A stretch of 64,000 nucleotides of DNA, taken from NCBI RefSeq assembly GCF_004348115.1, contig NZ_QPFB01000001.1:3178028-3242027 (forward strand). Direction: 5' to 3'. Origin of the DNA: Stenotrophomonas sp. ATCM1_4. GTDB taxonomy: Bacteria; Pseudomonadota; Gammaproteobacteria; Xanthomonadales; Xanthomonadaceae. The position numbers and the translations under genes are program-made. The notes under the pieces are model-generated. The model saw only the letters and a list, made by a program, of their open reading frames with translations, had not been told where the DNA came from and ran no database searches. Positions 34,919 to 45,099 of this stretch are shown here, piece by piece; position 1 is the stretch's first letter; each line of letters starts with the position of its first letter.

Positions 34919-35737
34919 ATGTCCCCCGTTCCGCACAGTTTTTCCCCACGACGCTTCGCGCAGGCGCTGGTCGAACAGGCGCTCGACGATGCATTGGCCA
35001 GTGGCGCACGCACGCCGGTGCTGGCCATCAGTGGCGTGCAGGGCAGCGGCAAGTCCACCCTGGCCGCTCAGGTGGTCGAGCTGGCCCGTGCGCGTGGGCT
35101 GCAGGCCGCGGCATTGTCCATCGACGACACCTACCTCACCCGCGCCCAGCGCCAGCGCCTGGCCGACCGCATCCACCCGTTGCTGGCCACGCGCGGCCCG
35201 CCGGGCACGCATGACCTGCCGCTGGCGCTGTCCACCCTGGATGCGGCCAAGGCAGGCCGGGCTTTCGCCCTGCCCCGCTTCGACAAGCTGGCCGACGAAC
35301 GGGTGCCCGAAGCGCAATGGCAGATGCAGGACACGCCACTGGACCTGCTGGTGTTCGAGGGCTGGTTCCTGGGCACGCCGGCCGAGCAGGACGCCGCGCT
35401 GCAGGCACCGTTGAACGCGCTCGAGCGCGAGGCCGATGGCGACGGTATCTGGCGGCGCTGGTGCAACCAGGCGCTGGCGAACGACTATCCCGCGCTGTGG
35501 CAGCGCTTTGACCGGCTGTGGTTCCTGCAGCCGCCGGGCTTTTCGGTGGTCCCGCACTGGCGCTGGCAGCAGGAGCAGGCACTGCAGCAGGCCTCGCCGG
35601 GGCGCACCAGCATGAGCCGGGCGCAGGTGGAACGTTTCGTGCAGTTCTACGAGCGCATCAGCCGGCAGGCGCTGCGCACCCTGCCGACGCTCGCCGACCG
35701 GGTCATCCCGCTGGATGCGCAACGCCGTCCGTTGTAG
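34919..35737 (+). CDS. P-loop kinase, D-glycerate 3-kinase-like
   Basis: A 272-residue P-loop NTPase of the phosphoribulokinase/uridine kinase superfamily. Walker A is [14 protein letters not shown] (about residue 37), followed by [35 protein letters not shown] and [10 protein letters not shown] (Walker B-like), a set typical of glycerate 3-kinase (GLYK) and E. coli YggC-type proteins. Substrate assignment is by family only. Divergent from pdxH with a 41-bp gap and tail-to-tail with dodecin 9 bp away. Confidence 0.8.
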   Translation: MSPVPHSFSPRRFAQALVEQALDDALASGARTPVLAISGVQGSGKSTLAAQVVELARARGLQAAALSIDDTYLTRAQRQRLADRIHPLLATRGPPGTHDLPLALSTLDAAKAGRAFALPRFDKLADERVPEAQWQMQDTPLDLLVFEGWFLGTPAEQDAALQAPLNALEREADGDGIWRRWCNQALANDYPALWQRFDRLWFLQPPGFSVVPHWRWQQEQALQQASPGRTSMSRAQVERFVQFYERISRQALRTLPTLADRVIPLDAQRRPL

Positions 35738-35746
35738 GGGGGCGGC

Positions 35747-35950
35747 TTACTGCACCAGGAAGGTCACCCGCAGGTTGACCCGCCATTCGGTGATGTTGCC
35801 CTGGCCGTCGGTGACCACCTTGGTTTCGTTGATCCACGCGCCCTGGATGCCCTTGACGGTCTCGGCCACCTTCTTCAACCCGGTGCGCACGGCGTCCTCG
35901 ACGCTGGTCTTGGACGACGCGCTGACTTCGATGATCTTCGCCACACTCAT
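35747..35950 (-). CDS. Dodecin flavin-binding/storage protein
   Basis: A 67-residue protein beginning MSVAKIIEVSASSKTS. The dodecin pattern is complete: SVEDAVRTGLKKVAETVKGI (helix), QGAWINETKVV with the flavin-stacking Trp, and a C-terminal strand ITEWRVNLRVTFLV. Dodecins form hollow 12-mers that bind flavins or CoA. An in-frame upstream extension is rejected. A palindrome lies 19 bp upstream of the ATG. Confidence 0.94.
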   Translation of the reverse strand: MSVAKIIEVSASSKTSVEDAVRTGLKKVAETVKGIQGAWINETKVVTDGQGNITEWRVNLRVTFLVQ

Positions 35951-35969
35951 GTCCGACTCCTTGGTTGCA

Positions 35970-35986
35970 CCACGAACCATTCGTGG
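35970..35986. promoter_or_regulatory. Palindrome upstream of dodecin
   Basis: CCACGAA-CCA-TTCGTGG is a perfect 7-bp inverted repeat between dodecin and aroK. It may be an operator or a leader hairpin in the dodecin mRNA. Confidence 0.4.
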
Positions 35987-36034
35987 AGTCCGCGAGCTTG
36001 GCTGCTACCGTGTTAAGGCACTGACACGAGGTGC

Positions 36035-36040
36035 TAGCAT
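36035..36040 (+). promoter_or_regulatory. Extended -10 promoter element of aroK-aroB
   Basis: TGCTAGCAT is an extended -10 (TG-N-TAGCAT). It ends 9 bp before the aroK ATG, so the transcript should have only a few untranslated bases. A weak TTAAGG (36013-36018) lies 16 bp upstream as a -35. Confidence 0.45.
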
Positions 36041-36049
36041 CGCCCTACG

Positions 36050-36592
36050 ATGAATCCCGCCCCCAATCTCATCCTGATCGGCCCCATGGGCGCCGGAAAA
36101 ACCTGCATCGGCCGCCGCGTGGCCGAGCGCTTCGGGCTGGCCTTCATCGATGCCGACCAGGCCATCGTCGATGACGTGGGCACCAGCATCCCGGCCATCT
36201 TCGAGAACCTCGGCGAGGCCGGCTTCCGTGCCCACGAGAAGCGGGTACTGAACGACCTGCTGCAGGGCAACGGCCAACTGGTGTCCACCGGCGGGGGCTC
36301 GGTGCTGGATGCCGACAACCGCCAGCGCATCCGCCAACGCGGCTTCGTGGTCTACCTGCGGGTCAGCGTGCAGTCGCAGCTGCAGCGCCTGCAGAAGGAC
36401 AAGACCCGCCCACTGCTGCAACGTCCCGACCGCGAACAGGTGCTGGCCGACATGGCCGCGTTGCGCGACCCGCTGTACCGCGACCTGGCCGACCTGATCA
36501 TCGACACCGACCTCTACACCTCCGCCGAAGCCACCGCCCAACTGGTGGTACGGCTTGCCAGCCAATGGCAGATCTCGGAACCCACCGCATGA
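36050..36592 (+). CDS. aroK: Shikimate kinase
   Basis: Shikimate kinase phosphorylates shikimate in the chorismate pathway. The 180-residue product has Walker [17 protein letters not shown] (residues 11-26), [18 protein letters not shown] (shikimate-binding Asp), FRAHEKRVL and the GGGSVLD phosphate loop. The lid segment is [11 protein letters not shown]. It overlaps aroB by four bases (ATGA), so the pair is translated together as in many gammaproteobacteria. Confidence 0.96.
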   Translation: MNPAPNLILIGPMGAGKTCIGRRVAERFGLAFIDADQAIVDDVGTSIPAIFENLGEAGFRAHEKRVLNDLLQGNGQLVSTGGGSVLDADNRQRIRQRGFVVYLRVSVQSQLQRLQKDKTRPLLQRPDREQVLADMAALRDPLYRDLADLIIDTDLYTSAEATAQLVVRLASQWQISEPTA

Positions 36593-37698
36593 CCGCTTCC
36601 CCCCGTACCGTCGCCGTTGGCGGCGAACTCCCGTACCAGATCCACATCGGCCCCGGCCTGCTGTCCGACGCCAGCCTGCTGGGCGCGGCCATCCGCGGAC
36701 GCCACGTGTTGCTGGCCAGCGACGACACCGTGGCCCCGCTGTACCTGGCACGCGTCCGCGATGCCCTGCAGGCGGCCCGCCCCGAGCTGAAGATCGGCCA
36801 GTACGTGATCCCGGCCGGCGAGGCATCCAAGACCCTGGACAACTTCGCCGGTGCGATCGCCGCGCTGGCGGCGCTGGGCGCCACCCGCGATGCCTGCGTG
36901 CTGGCACTGGGCGGTGGCGTGGTCGGCGACCTGGCCGGCTTCGCCGCGGCGTGCTGGATGCGGGGCGTGGACTGCGTGCAGCTGCCCACCACGCTGCTGG
37001 CGATGGTGGACTCCTCGGTCGGTGGCAAGACCGCCGTGGACATCCCGCAGGGCAAGAACCTGGTCGGTGCCTTCCACCCGCCGCGCGCGGTCATCGCCGA
37101 CACCGCCGCCCTGCGCAGCCTGCCGGTGCGCGAGCTGCGCGCCGGGCTGGCCGAGGTAATCAAGTACGGCGCCATCCGTGACCCGCTGTTCTTCCAGTGG
37201 CTGCAGGCCGAACGTGCCGCGCTGCTGGCCGGCGACGATGCCGCGCTGGCCCAGGCCATCGCCCGCAGTTGCGAGCACAAGGCCGAGATCGTCGAACGCG
37301 ACCCGCTGGAGAAGGGCGAACGTGCGCTGCTCAACCTGGGCCACACCTTCGGCCATGCCATCGAGACGGCGCAGGGTTACGGCGCACCGGGCAATGACAA
37401 CCTCAACCACGGCGAGGCCGTGGCGGTGGGCATGGTGCTGGCCGCGCGCCTGTCCGCCGCGCTGGGCATGGCCGATGCGGCCGACACCGACACCCTGCGC
37501 GAGCTGCTGCTGGCCTATGGCCTGCCGGTGCGGATCCCGGCCGGGCTGGAACCGGAGGGCCTGCTCGCGCACATGCGCCTGGACAAGAAGAACATCGCCG
37601 GGCGCCTGCGCCTGGTGTTGTGGCGTGGCATCGGCAAGGCCGAGGTCGTGGCCGACGTGGACGAGACCGCGGTGCTGGCGGTGTTGCGCCAGGGCTGA
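36589..37698 (+). CDS. aroB: 3-dehydroquinate synthase
   Basis: AroB converts DAHP to 3-dehydroquinate with NAD+ and a divalent metal. The 369-residue product shows [19 protein letters not shown] (NAD site), [19 protein letters not shown], the metal-binding Glu in LAEVIKYG and the two His in [12 protein letters not shown] and [10 protein letters not shown]. The start is the ATG overlapping the aroK stop. aroK and aroB together supply two of the seven shikimate steps; hemE follows after a small gene. Confidence 0.97.
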   Translation: MTASPRTVAVGGELPYQIHIGPGLLSDASLLGAAIRGRHVLLASDDTVAPLYLARVRDALQAARPELKIGQYVIPAGEASKTLDNFAGAIAALAALGATRDACVLALGGGVVGDLAGFAAACWMRGVDCVQLPTTLLAMVDSSVGGKTAVDIPQGKNLVGAFHPPRAVIADTAALRSLPVRELRAGLAEVIKYGAIRDPLFFQWLQAERAALLAGDDAALAQAIARSCEHKAEIVERDPLEKGERALLNLGHTFGHAIETAQGYGAPGNDNLNHGEAVAVGMVLAARLSAALGMADAADTDTLRELLLAYGLPVRIPAGLEPEGLLAHMRLDKKNIAGRLRLVLWRGIGKAEVVADVDETAVLAVLRQG

Positions 37699-37814
37699 GG
37701 CACCCGCGCCTTCCCCGTCCCCTTGGCCTGCGGCCACGGGGACGGAGGACCAGCACACACCGTGGCGATGCCGGGGCATGCCGCCGGAAAGCGGCCCAAA
37801 TCCCGCGCAACGGC

Positions 37815-37820
37815 TACAAT
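37815..37820 (+). promoter_or_regulatory. -10-like hexamer for the WGR-like gene
   Basis: TACAAT ends seven bases before the ATG of the following small gene, again placing the transcription start at the start codon. There is no clear -35. Confidence 0.35.
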
Positions 37821-37827
37821 CGCCGCC

Positions 37828-38079
37828 ATGCGCGTCCTACTGCAACAGCCGCCCAGCGGCAAAGAAGCCCCCCGTTACGTACAGCTCACCCTGGTGCCGG
37901 ACCTGCTCGGCGGCTGGGAGCTGCTGCGCGAGAGCGGCCAGACCGGAGGCCGCGTGCAGCTTCGCCGCGAACTGTTCCTGCAGCACGACGAAGCCCGCGA
38001 CGCCTTCGAGAAGGCACGCGACGCACAGATCAAGCGCGGCTTCCAGGTGATGTTCACCAGCGGCCTGCCACAACCCTGA
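37828..38079 (+). CDS. Small WGR-domain-like protein
   Basis: An 83-residue protein whose centre ([19 protein letters not shown] and a following helix with [20 protein letters not shown]) matches the WGR domain pattern, a small nucleic-acid-associated fold also found in PARPs. As a stand-alone protein its role is unknown. The chosen ATG is the first good one after aroB. It lies between aroB and hemE, in the same direction, and is separated from aroB by 129 bp. Confidence 0.72.
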   Translation: MRVLLQQPPSGKEAPRYVQLTLVPDLLGGWELLRESGQTGGRVQLRRELFLQHDEARDAFEKARDAQIKRGFQVMFTSGLPQP

Positions 38080-38134
38080 GCGGACCCTGCAGGGCGCGAT
38101 GCGCCCGCGCCGCCCACTGCCAAGGAGCTCCACC

Positions 38135-39208
38135 GTGACCAGCCCCCTCCGCAACGACCGCTTCCTGCGCGCCCTGCGCCGCGAACCGGTGGATTGCACC
38201 CCCGTCTGGCTGATGCGCCAGGCCGGCCGCTACCTGCCGGAGTACCGCGCCACCCGCGCCCGCGCCGGCAGCTTCCTGGGCATGGCCAAGAACCCCGAAG
38301 TCGCCTGCGAAGTCACCCTGCAGCCGCTGGAGCGCTTCGACCTGGACGCGGCCATCCTGTTCTCGGACATCCTCACCGTGCCCGACGCGATGGGCCTGGG
38401 CCTGTACTTCGCCGATGGCGAAGGCCCCAAGTTCAAGGACCCGGTGCGTGACGCCGCCGCCATCGCCAGGCTGGCGGTGCCGGACATGGAGACCGAGCTG
38501 GGCTACGTGATGGACGCGGTGCGCCTGATCCGCCGCGAGCTGGACGGCAAGGTGCCGTTGATCGGCTTCTCCGGCAGCCCGTGGACGCTGGCCTGCTACA
38601 TGATCGAGGGCGGCGGCAGCAAGGACTACGCGCGCATCAAGGCGATGGCGCTGAACGAGCCCAAGGCCCTGCACCAGTTGCTGGGCGTGGTGACCGACGC
38701 GGTCATCGCCTACCTGTCGGCGCAGCGCGCGGCCGGCGCGCAGGCACTGCAGGTGTTCGACACCTGGGGCGGCGTGCTCGGCCCGGCCATGTACCGTGAG
38801 TTCTCGCTGCGCTACCTCTCGCGCATCGCCGCCGAACTGCCGCGTGGCGAAGGCGCCGAGCGCACCCCGCTGATCCTGTTCGGCAAGGGCACCGGCCAGT
38901 ACGTGGCCGAACTGGCCGCCACCGGCACCGACGGCGTCGGCGTGGACTGGACCATCAGCCTGGAGGACGCGGTGCGTGCGGCCGGCGGCAAGGTCGCGCT
39001 GCAGGGCAACCTGGACCCGGCCACCCTGTACGGCTCGTCCGAGGCGATCACCCGGGAAGTGGGCAAGGTGCTGGACAGCTACGCCGCCGGCAACGGCGGC
39101 TCGCGCGAGGGCCATGTGTTCAACCTCGGCCATGGCATGTCGCCGGACATGAACCCGGACCACGTCGCGGTGCTGGTGGACGCCGTGCACCGGTTGAGCC
39201 GCCGCTGA
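38135..39208 (+). CDS. hemE: Uroporphyrinogen decarboxylase
   Basis: HemE removes four carboxyl groups from uroporphyrinogen III in haem biosynthesis. The 357-residue product contains [16 protein letters not shown] (substrate Arg), [15 protein letters not shown] (catalytic Asp), [16 protein letters not shown] and [17 protein letters not shown] start it at GTG ([10 protein letters not shown]) because a clear AAGGAG lies 7 nt upstream; the ATG 36 bases earlier lacks a ribosome binding site and adds residues unlike the family. Confidence 0.96.
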   Translation: MTSPLRNDRFLRALRREPVDCTPVWLMRQAGRYLPEYRATRARAGSFLGMAKNPEVACEVTLQPLERFDLDAAILFSDILTVPDAMGLGLYFADGEGPKFKDPVRDAAAIARLAVPDMETELGYVMDAVRLIRRELDGKVPLIGFSGSPWTLACYMIEGGGSKDYARIKAMALNEPKALHQLLGVVTDAVIAYLSAQRAAGAQALQVFDTWGGVLGPAMYREFSLRYLSRIAAELPRGEGAERTPLILFGKGTGQYVAELAATGTDGVGVDWTISLEDAVRAAGGKVALQGNLDPATLYGSSEAITREVGKVLDSYAAGNGGSREGHVFNLGHGMSPDMNPDHVAVLVDAVHRLSRR

Positions 39209-39257
39209 TCCCGGCGGCCGGCCTGGCCGGCCCCGGACCGTTTCAAGGAGGAACGCC

Positions 39258-39938
39258 ATGCCCCTGCCCCGCCCGATCCTGTGGTGCGCCCCGCTGTCGT
39301 GCGCACTGGCCGCCTGTTCGGCCGATGTCACGCCGGCACCGGCATCGGCTGCCACGCCGGCCACCGACGCGGCCAGCAGCACATTGAAGATCCAGCCCGA
39401 GGATTTCCCGAGCCTGGCCTCGAACGAAGCGCTAGCCCAGCTGGCGATCTTCAGCACCGGGATGGGCGACTTCCCGCAACGCTGCGACCAGCTCCGGCTG
39501 GTCAAGCAGGACGAGCTGTCCCCACGCTGGTCGGCGGTGATCGCTAAGCTCTCGCTCACCTCGTGCACGCGCGAGGCCTACGACGACGGCAGCGGCTACC
39601 TGTCCTATGCGGCCAGCGCGACCTTCAAGCCGGGTGCGGTGACGCTGCTGGACCTGCCGGTGCTGCGCTACGACGAGGATGCCGGCGAGATGCATATCCT
39701 GCGCACCTACGTCATCGACGCCCCGCTGCAACAGCTGCTGCAGACCTTGCGCCCGCGGATCGAGAAAGACTGCGAGCCTACCCACAGGGTCAATCCCAGC
39801 GCGGTGCCGACCTGCACCATGGAAGAGGATGACGGCACCTGGCGGCTGACCCTGGGCGAGCTCAACACCACCGCCACCTTGGCCGCCGACCCGGACAACC
39901 CGGCCCATTCGCTGTACAGCTACGGCGGCGGTGATTGA
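39258..39938 (+). CDS. Lipoprotein of unknown function
   Basis: A 226-residue lipoprotein with signal MPLPRPILWCAPLSCALAAC (lipobox, Cys20) and an Ala/Pro/Thr-rich linker to about residue 44. The mature domain has four cysteines (QRCDQLR, TSCTREAY, KDCEPTHR and PTCTMEE) that could form two disulphides in the periplasm. I do not recognise a family. A strong AAGGAGG ribosome binding site precedes the start. It follows hemE by 49 bp and may be in the same transcript. Confidence 0.78.
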   Translation: MPLPRPILWCAPLSCALAACSADVTPAPASAATPATDAASSTLKIQPEDFPSLASNEALAQLAIFSTGMGDFPQRCDQLRLVKQDELSPRWSAVIAKLSLTSCTREAYDDGSGYLSYAASATFKPGAVTLLDLPVLRYDEDAGEMHILRTYVIDAPLQQLLQTLRPRIEKDCEPTHRVNPSAVPTCTMEEDDGTWRLTLGELNTTATLAADPDNPAHSLYSYGGGD

Positions 39939-40013
39939 GGGCCAGGCGCGATCTGCGCGTGACCTGCACGCGCCAGGAGCGACAATGACGGCCTGCCCCC
40001 GCGAGCCGTCCTG

Positions 40014-41435
40014 ATGTCCAACGCCGTTTCCAGCCCACTGCCCACCGGCAACGCCCACAAGCCGCTGTTGTGGCTGGTGTCACTGGCCATCTTCATGCAG
40101 ATGCTGGACTCGACCATCGTCAACACCGCATTGCCGGCGATGGCCCGCAGCCTTGGCGAAAGCCCGCTGCAGATGCAGTCGGTGGTGTTCAGCTACGCGC
40201 TGGCGGTGGCCACGTTCATCCCGGCCTCGGGCTGGATCGCCGACCGCTTCGGCACCCGCCGCACTTTCATGACGGCGATCATCCTGTTCACCCTGGGCTC
40301 GCTGGCCTGCGCGTTGTCACCCAGCCTGCAATGGCTGGTGGCCGCGCGCGTGCTGCAGGGCATCGGCGGGGCGATGCTGCTCCCGGTCGGGCGGCTGGCG
40401 GTGATGCGTACCGTACCGCGCGAACAATTCCTGTCGGCGATGAGCTTCATCGCCATCCCCGCGCTGATCGGCCCGCTACTGGGCCCGACGCTGGGCGGCT
40501 GGATGGTGGAAGTGGCGTCGTGGCACTGGATCTTCCTGATCAACCTGCCGATCGGCCTGATCGGGCTGGTCGCCGCGCTGCGGATCATGCCCGACCATTA
40601 CGGACAGCAGAAGCACCGCTTCGACCTGGCCGGCTACCTGATGCTGGCCTTCGGCATGGTCGCCTTGTCGCTGGCGCTGGACGGCGTCTCCGGGCTGGGC
40701 TCGGCGCATGCACTGGTGATCCTGCTGGCGGTGATCGGCATCGCCGCACTGGCGGGCTACTGGCTGCATGCGGCCAACAGCCGTGATGCATTGTTCCCGT
40801 TGACGCTGTTCCATGTGACCAGCTTCCGCATCGGCATCCTCGGCAACCTGTTCTCACGGATCGGCAGCGGGGCGATGCCGCTGTTGATCCCGTTGCTGCT
40901 GCAGGTCGGCCTGGGCATGAGCCCGATGCGGGCGGGCATGATGATGATCCCGGTAGCGCTGGCCGGCATGGCTGCCAAGCGCGCGGCGGTGTCGCTGGTG
41001 CAGCGCTTCGGTTATCGCCGCATCCTGATGATCAACACCGTCTGCGTGGGCGTGGCGATGGCCGGCTTCGCGCTGATCGACGGGGGCCAGCCGGTGTGGG
41101 TGCAGCTGGTGCTGCTGACCGCCTTCGGCGCGGTGAACTCGATGCAGTTCACCGTGATGAACACCGTGACCCTGCGCGACCTGGACATGGAGCAGGCCAG
41201 CAGCGGCAACAGCCTGCTGTCGATGGTGATGATGCTGGCCACCGGCTTCGGCGCGGCCACCGCCGGCAGCCTGCTGGCCACCTTCGGCACGCACCTGGTG
41301 GGCCACGGCGCGACCGCCGCGCTGCACGCCACCTTCATCTGCGTCGGCGCGATCACGCTCAGCTCCACGCTGGTGTTCTGGCAGTTGCCGGAAAACCGCC
41401 CGCATCCCAAGGCGGTCGAGGAAGTCGCCGAGTAA
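40014..41435 (+). CDS. mdtD: MFS drug:H+ antiporter, DHA2 family (MdtD-like)
   Basis: A 473-residue integral membrane transporter with about 14 hydrophobic segments. The DHA2 signature LDSTIVNTALPAMARSLGES is in the first transmembrane region, followed by GWIADRFGTRRTF (loop 2-3 motif A) and ALIGPLLGPTLGG (motif C of antiporters). Similarity to E. coli MdtD extends along the chain (for example MLLPVGRLAVMRTVPREQ and ASSGNSLLSMVMM). The mdtABC-baeSR genes that accompany it in E. coli are absent here, so its substrates are unknown. Confidence 0.88.
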   Translation: MSNAVSSPLPTGNAHKPLLWLVSLAIFMQMLDSTIVNTALPAMARSLGESPLQMQSVVFSYALAVATFIPASGWIADRFGTRRTFMTAIILFTLGSLACALSPSLQWLVAARVLQGIGGAMLLPVGRLAVMRTVPREQFLSAMSFIAIPALIGPLLGPTLGGWMVEVASWHWIFLINLPIGLIGLVAALRIMPDHYGQQKHRFDLAGYLMLAFGMVALSLALDGVSGLGSAHALVILLAVIGIAALAGYWLHAANSRDALFPLTLFHVTSFRIGILGNLFSRIGSGAMPLLIPLLLQVGLGMSPMRAGMMMIPVALAGMAAKRAAVSLVQRFGYRRILMINTVCVGVAMAGFALIDGGQPVWVQLVLLTAFGAVNSMQFTVMNTVTLRDLDMEQASSGNSLLSMVMMLATGFGAATAGSLLATFGTHLVGHGATAALHATFICVGAITLSSTLVFWQLPENRPHPKAVEEVAE

Positions 41436-41526
41436 CCGCGCACGCCAGCGCGCCGCATGCAGTGGCGCATCCCCGGGAGCAGCATGCGTGGCCCCGCGCA
41501 CGATCCCGGTCCCGGCTTGCCGGAGC

Positions 41527-44500
41527 TCAGCCGCGCGGGGCCAGTCCCTGCGCACGGCGCTGGTGTGCGTCCAGCACCCCGGCGATGGCTTCCAGCAGCA
41601 TCTGCGCGGTCACCGGCTTGCGCAGGAAGTCATCGAAACCGGACTTGCGTGCCTGCGGCTCGGCTTCGGCATCCGAACGCGCGGTCACCGCGATCAACGG
41701 CATCTCGTAGCCCATCGTGCGCAGCTGCAAGGCCAGCCCGAAGCCGTCGATGCCGGGCAGGTCCAGGTCCAGCAGGGCCACGTCGAAGCGCGCATTGGAC
41801 ACCTCGGCCAGCGCGGCCAGCCCGTGCGCGGCATGCACCACGCCGTGCCCATGCACTTCGAGCAGGCCACGGATCACCGCGGCGATGGTGGGGTCGTCCT
41901 CCACCAGCAGGACATGCAACGGCGGCAGTGACTTCCACGACGACACGCCGACGCCGTCGGCCGCCGTCTCCGGCACCACCTCCCAGGCCAGTGGCAGGCG
42001 CACGCTGAAGCAGCTGCCGGTCCCGGGCGTGCTTTCCACCTCGATGGTGCCGCCCATGGCCACCGCCAGTTCGTGGCAGATCGCCAGGCCCAGGCCGCTG
42101 CCACCATAACGGGCCGCGGTACGCGCACCGTCGGCCTGCTCGAAGCGGCGGAACAGGCGCTTGCGCTGCTCCGGATTGATGCCCGGCCCGGTATCGCAGA
42201 CATCGAAGCAGATGCCGCTGCCACCCTCGCCCATCTCCACCCGCAGGCGCACCTGCCCATCGCTGGTGAACTTGATCGCGTTGCCCAGCAGGTTCAGCAG
42301 GATCTGGCGCAGGCGCAGCACGTCACCGGTCACCCGCGTGCGCGCACTGGCCCCGCTGTGCAGCGAGAACGCCAGCCCACGCCGCTGCGCCAGCGGCTCC
42401 ATCAGCCCGCGCACGTCGTCCAGCAGTTGCTGCAGGTCCAGCGGCTGGACCTGCAGTTCCAGCCGCCCGGCCTCGATGCGCGCCAGGTCCAGCGCGTCGT
42501 TGACCAGCCGCAGCAGGTGCTCGCCGGCACGGCGGATCGACTGGGTGTAGCCGCGTTGCCGGTCGTCCAGCTCCGAGGCCAGCAGCAGTTCGCTCATGCC
42601 CAGCACGCCTGTCATCGGCGTGCGCACCTCGTGGCCAAGCGTGGCCAGGAAGCGGGTCTTGGCCAGCGAGGCCTGTTCGGCCAGTTCCTGCTTGTGCTTG
42701 GCCAGTTGCCATTCGTGGCGCCGCGCCAACCGGCGCCGGTACAACCAGGCGCCCAGCAACAGCAGCGCGACGCCCAGCACGATCAGGCCGGCCAGGCCAC
42801 CGGTGCTGCGCCACCATGGCGGCTGCACCTGGAAGGACAGCGTCTGCACCGTCGACCAGACGTTGTCCGAGGTCGCCGCCTGCACCTGCAGCCGATAGCT
42901 GCCTGGCGGCAAGCGCGGGAACACCCGGTCGCCCGATGCGCCCACTTCCACCCAGTCCGGGTCATAGCCTTCCAGCCGGAAGCGGTACAGGTTGATCGCC
43001 GAATCGGCGAAGGACAGCAGCCGCGCCGACACCCGCAGGTCGCGGTCGCCGGGCAGGATCTGCAGCGGGGTCTGGTGGGTCAGGTCCTGTTCCTGCTCGG
43101 CGCGACGCACGCTCACCCGCTCGATGACCAGCGGCGATTGGCGCGCCGACAGGCGCACGCGTTGCGGGTCGAACAACACCACGCCATCCGGCGTGCCGCC
43201 GGCGATCTGCCCACCGCGCGCCTGCACCAGCGTGCGGCGCCGGAACTCCTGGCTGGGCAGGCCATCGTGCACGCCATACATGCGCACCGAGCGGCTGGCC
43301 GGGTCGATGCGGATCAGGCCGCGTGCGCTGGTCGCCCACGCCACGCCCTGCGGATCGACCACCAACCCGTGCGCGCCGAGCATCGGGTAGCCCTGCGCCG
43401 GGCCGACCGAATCGAGCAGGGTCATGCGCCGGCCATCCCACAGGTAACGGTCCATCCGCCCCAGGCCGGCGAGCCAGGCCACGCCGCTGTCGGTCAGGTT
43501 GAAGCTGGAAATGCGGTCGGTGGGGGCGCCGGGCACCTGCACGAACTGCTGCTGCGCCGTCTGCCAGGTCAACAGGCCGGCACCGGTGGCCAGCCACAGG
43601 TCGTCGCCGGGGCCACAGTACATGTCCTCCACGATCGCCAGCGGCAACCCGTGCGTGCCCGGCTGCATCTGCAGCAGCACGTGGCCGTCCCCGTCGCGCT
43701 GCTGGATGCCGCCGTCCTCGGAATACACCCAGATCCGCCCGCCCGCGCACTGCCGCACGATGTCCGCATCACCGGTCATCGCCGCATCCGACGCATCGCC
43801 GGCCTGCCAGCGGCGCACCTCGTGGCTGGCCGGGGTATAGCGGATCAGTTCGTCCAGGCTGCCGATCCAGACCCGGCCCTTGTTGTCTTCGGTCAACGAC
43901 TGCGGCCAGTTCATGCCGCTGATCTTTTCCAGGTGCTGCTCGACCTCGCCGGTGGCCGGATCCAGGCGGTCCAGCGCGCCGCGCGTGCCCACCACCCAGA
44001 TGCCGCCGGAAGCCGACGGTGCCAATGCCAGCGGGTTGGGGTTGCGCAGCGAGGCCGGGTCGTCCAGGTGCCGCGACAGCACCGAGAACTGGCGCCAACT
44101 CGGCGGCAGGTGCCAGAGTCCGGCATTGGTGCTGGCGAACCACAGGCCGCCTTCGCGGTCCTCGTAGGCGCTGGACCAGTTCGGCCGCACCATGCCGCGC
44201 TCCTGCATGCTGTACAGGCCCACGTTGTGTACGCGGCCGGCGCGGAAACGCCCCAGCCCGGCCAGCGTGTCGAGCCAGTAATCGCCGTCGCTGGAGTACT
44301 GCAGCATGTTGAGCACATCGCCGGCCTGCATGCCGGGCCAGACCGAACGCTGGAACCGCCCGTCGGCGGTGCGCACCACCAGCCCGAGGTTGGTGGCGAT
44401 CCAGAGCCGGCCCTCGCGGTCCACCTTCAGGCCATTGATGCGCTCGGACGGCAGTACCGACTCCCCCACCTGCTCGAAGTCATGCCCGGTCCAGCGCGCC

Positions 44501-45099
44501 AGCCCGCCTTTGGTGCCGACCCACAGGGTGCCGTCCGGTGTCACCGCCATGTAGGTCACCGCCGCCGCCGGCAGGCTGTTGGGGTCACCGTCGATCGGCA
44601 TGAAGCGGGTGATGTGCCCGTCCGGATCGAGCCGGTGCAGGCCGCCGGTCGCGGTACCGAACCAGGTGCTGCCGTCGGCGGTGGTGACGATCGACCAGAT
44701 CGTGTTGCTGCCGATCTCCGGGTGGGTGCGCCGGTTGTAGAAGGTGAAGCTGCGGCGGTCCGCCGACAGCATCACCAGCCCGGCATTCTGCGTGCCGATC
44801 CACAGGCGGTTGGCGGCGTCGACGTGCAGGCTCCAGACCTGGTTGTCCTGCAGGCCGTCCTCGGCCCGCCACACGCGGTAGCTGCGCCCGTCATAGCGCG
44901 CCAGGCCATCGCGGCTGGCCAGCCACAGGTAACCGGTGCGGTCCTCGGCGAAGGCATTGATGGTGCTCGACGGCAGCCCGTCGGCCACGGTGAGCTGGCG
45001 CGGCTGCGGCGTGGCCGGCACCTCGGCATTGGCCGGCGCCAGCAGGCACACGGACAGCGCCAGCAGCACGGCGCGTACGCACCCTTTCATTCCCGTCAT
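41527..45099 (-). CDS. Hybrid histidine kinase with beta-propeller sensor, second of a tandem pair
   Basis: A 1190-residue hybrid kinase. After a signal peptide ([15 protein letters not shown]) come about 700 residues of Reg_prop-type propeller repeats ([19 protein letters not shown] is one) and a Y_Y_Y domain ([10 protein letters not shown], then [11 protein letters not shown]). One transmembrane segment ([16 protein letters not shown]) follows. The kinase part has HisKA with His823 (LGHEVRTPM), HATPase (NLLGNAIKF and [15 protein letters not shown]) and a C-terminal receiver with Asp1111 ([12 protein letters not shown]). The sensor is periplasmic, so an extracellular compound, perhaps a carbohydrate, may be the signal. 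Its start overlaps the stop of its paralogue (ATGA). Confidence 0.93.
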   Translation of the reverse strand: MTGMKGCVRAVLLALSVCLLAPANAEVPATPQPRQLTVADGLPSSTINAFAEDRTGYLWLASRDGLARYDGRSYRVWRAEDGLQDNQVWSLHVDAANRLWIGTQNAGLVMLSADRRSFTFYNRRTHPEIGSNTIWSIVTTADGSTWFGTATGGLHRLDPDGHITRFMPIDGDPNSLPAAAVTYMAVTPDGTLWVGTKGGLARWTGHDFEQVGESVLPSERINGLKVDREGRLWIATNLGLVVRTADGRFQRSVWPGMQAGDVLNMLQYSSDGDYWLDTLAGLGRFRAGRVHNVGLYSMQERGMVRPNWSSAYEDREGGLWFASTNAGLWHLPPSWRQFSVLSRHLDDPASLRNPNPLALAPSASGGIWVVGTRGALDRLDPATGEVEQHLEKISGMNWPQSLTEDNKGRVWIGSLDELIRYTPASHEVRRWQAGDASDAAMTGDADIVRQCAGGRIWVYSEDGGIQQRDGDGHVLLQMQPGTHGLPLAIVEDMYCGPGDDLWLATGAGLLTWQTAQQQFVQVPGAPTDRISSFNLTDSGVAWLAGLGRMDRYLWDGRRMTLLDSVGPAQGYPMLGAHGLVVDPQGVAWATSARGLIRIDPASRSVRMYGVHDGLPSQEFRRRTLVQARGGQIAGGTPDGVVLFDPQRVRLSARQSPLVIERVSVRRAEQEQDLTHQTPLQILPGDRDLRVSARLLSFADSAINLYRFRLEGYDPDWVEVGASGDRVFPRLPPGSYRLQVQAATSDNVWSTVQTLSFQVQPPWWRSTGGLAGLIVLGVALLLLGAWLYRRRLARRHEWQLAKHKQELAEQASLAKTRFLATLGHEVRTPMTGVLGMSELLLASELDDRQRGYTQSIRRAGEHLLRLVNDALDLARIEAGRLELQVQPLDLQQLLDDVRGLMEPLAQRRGLAFSLHSGASARTRVTGDVLRLRQILLNLLGNAIKFTSDGQVRLRVEMGEGGSGICFDVCDTGPGINPEQRKRLFRRFEQADGARTAARYGGSGLGLAICHELAVAMGGTIEVESTPGTGSCFSVRLPLAWEVVPETAADGVGVSSWKSLPPLHVLLVEDDPTIAAVIRGLLEVHGHGVVHAAHGLAALAEVSNARFDVALLDLDLPGIDGFGLALQLRTMGYEMPLIAVTARSDAEAEPQARKSGFDDFLRKPVTAQMLLEAIAGVLDAHQRRAQGLAPRG

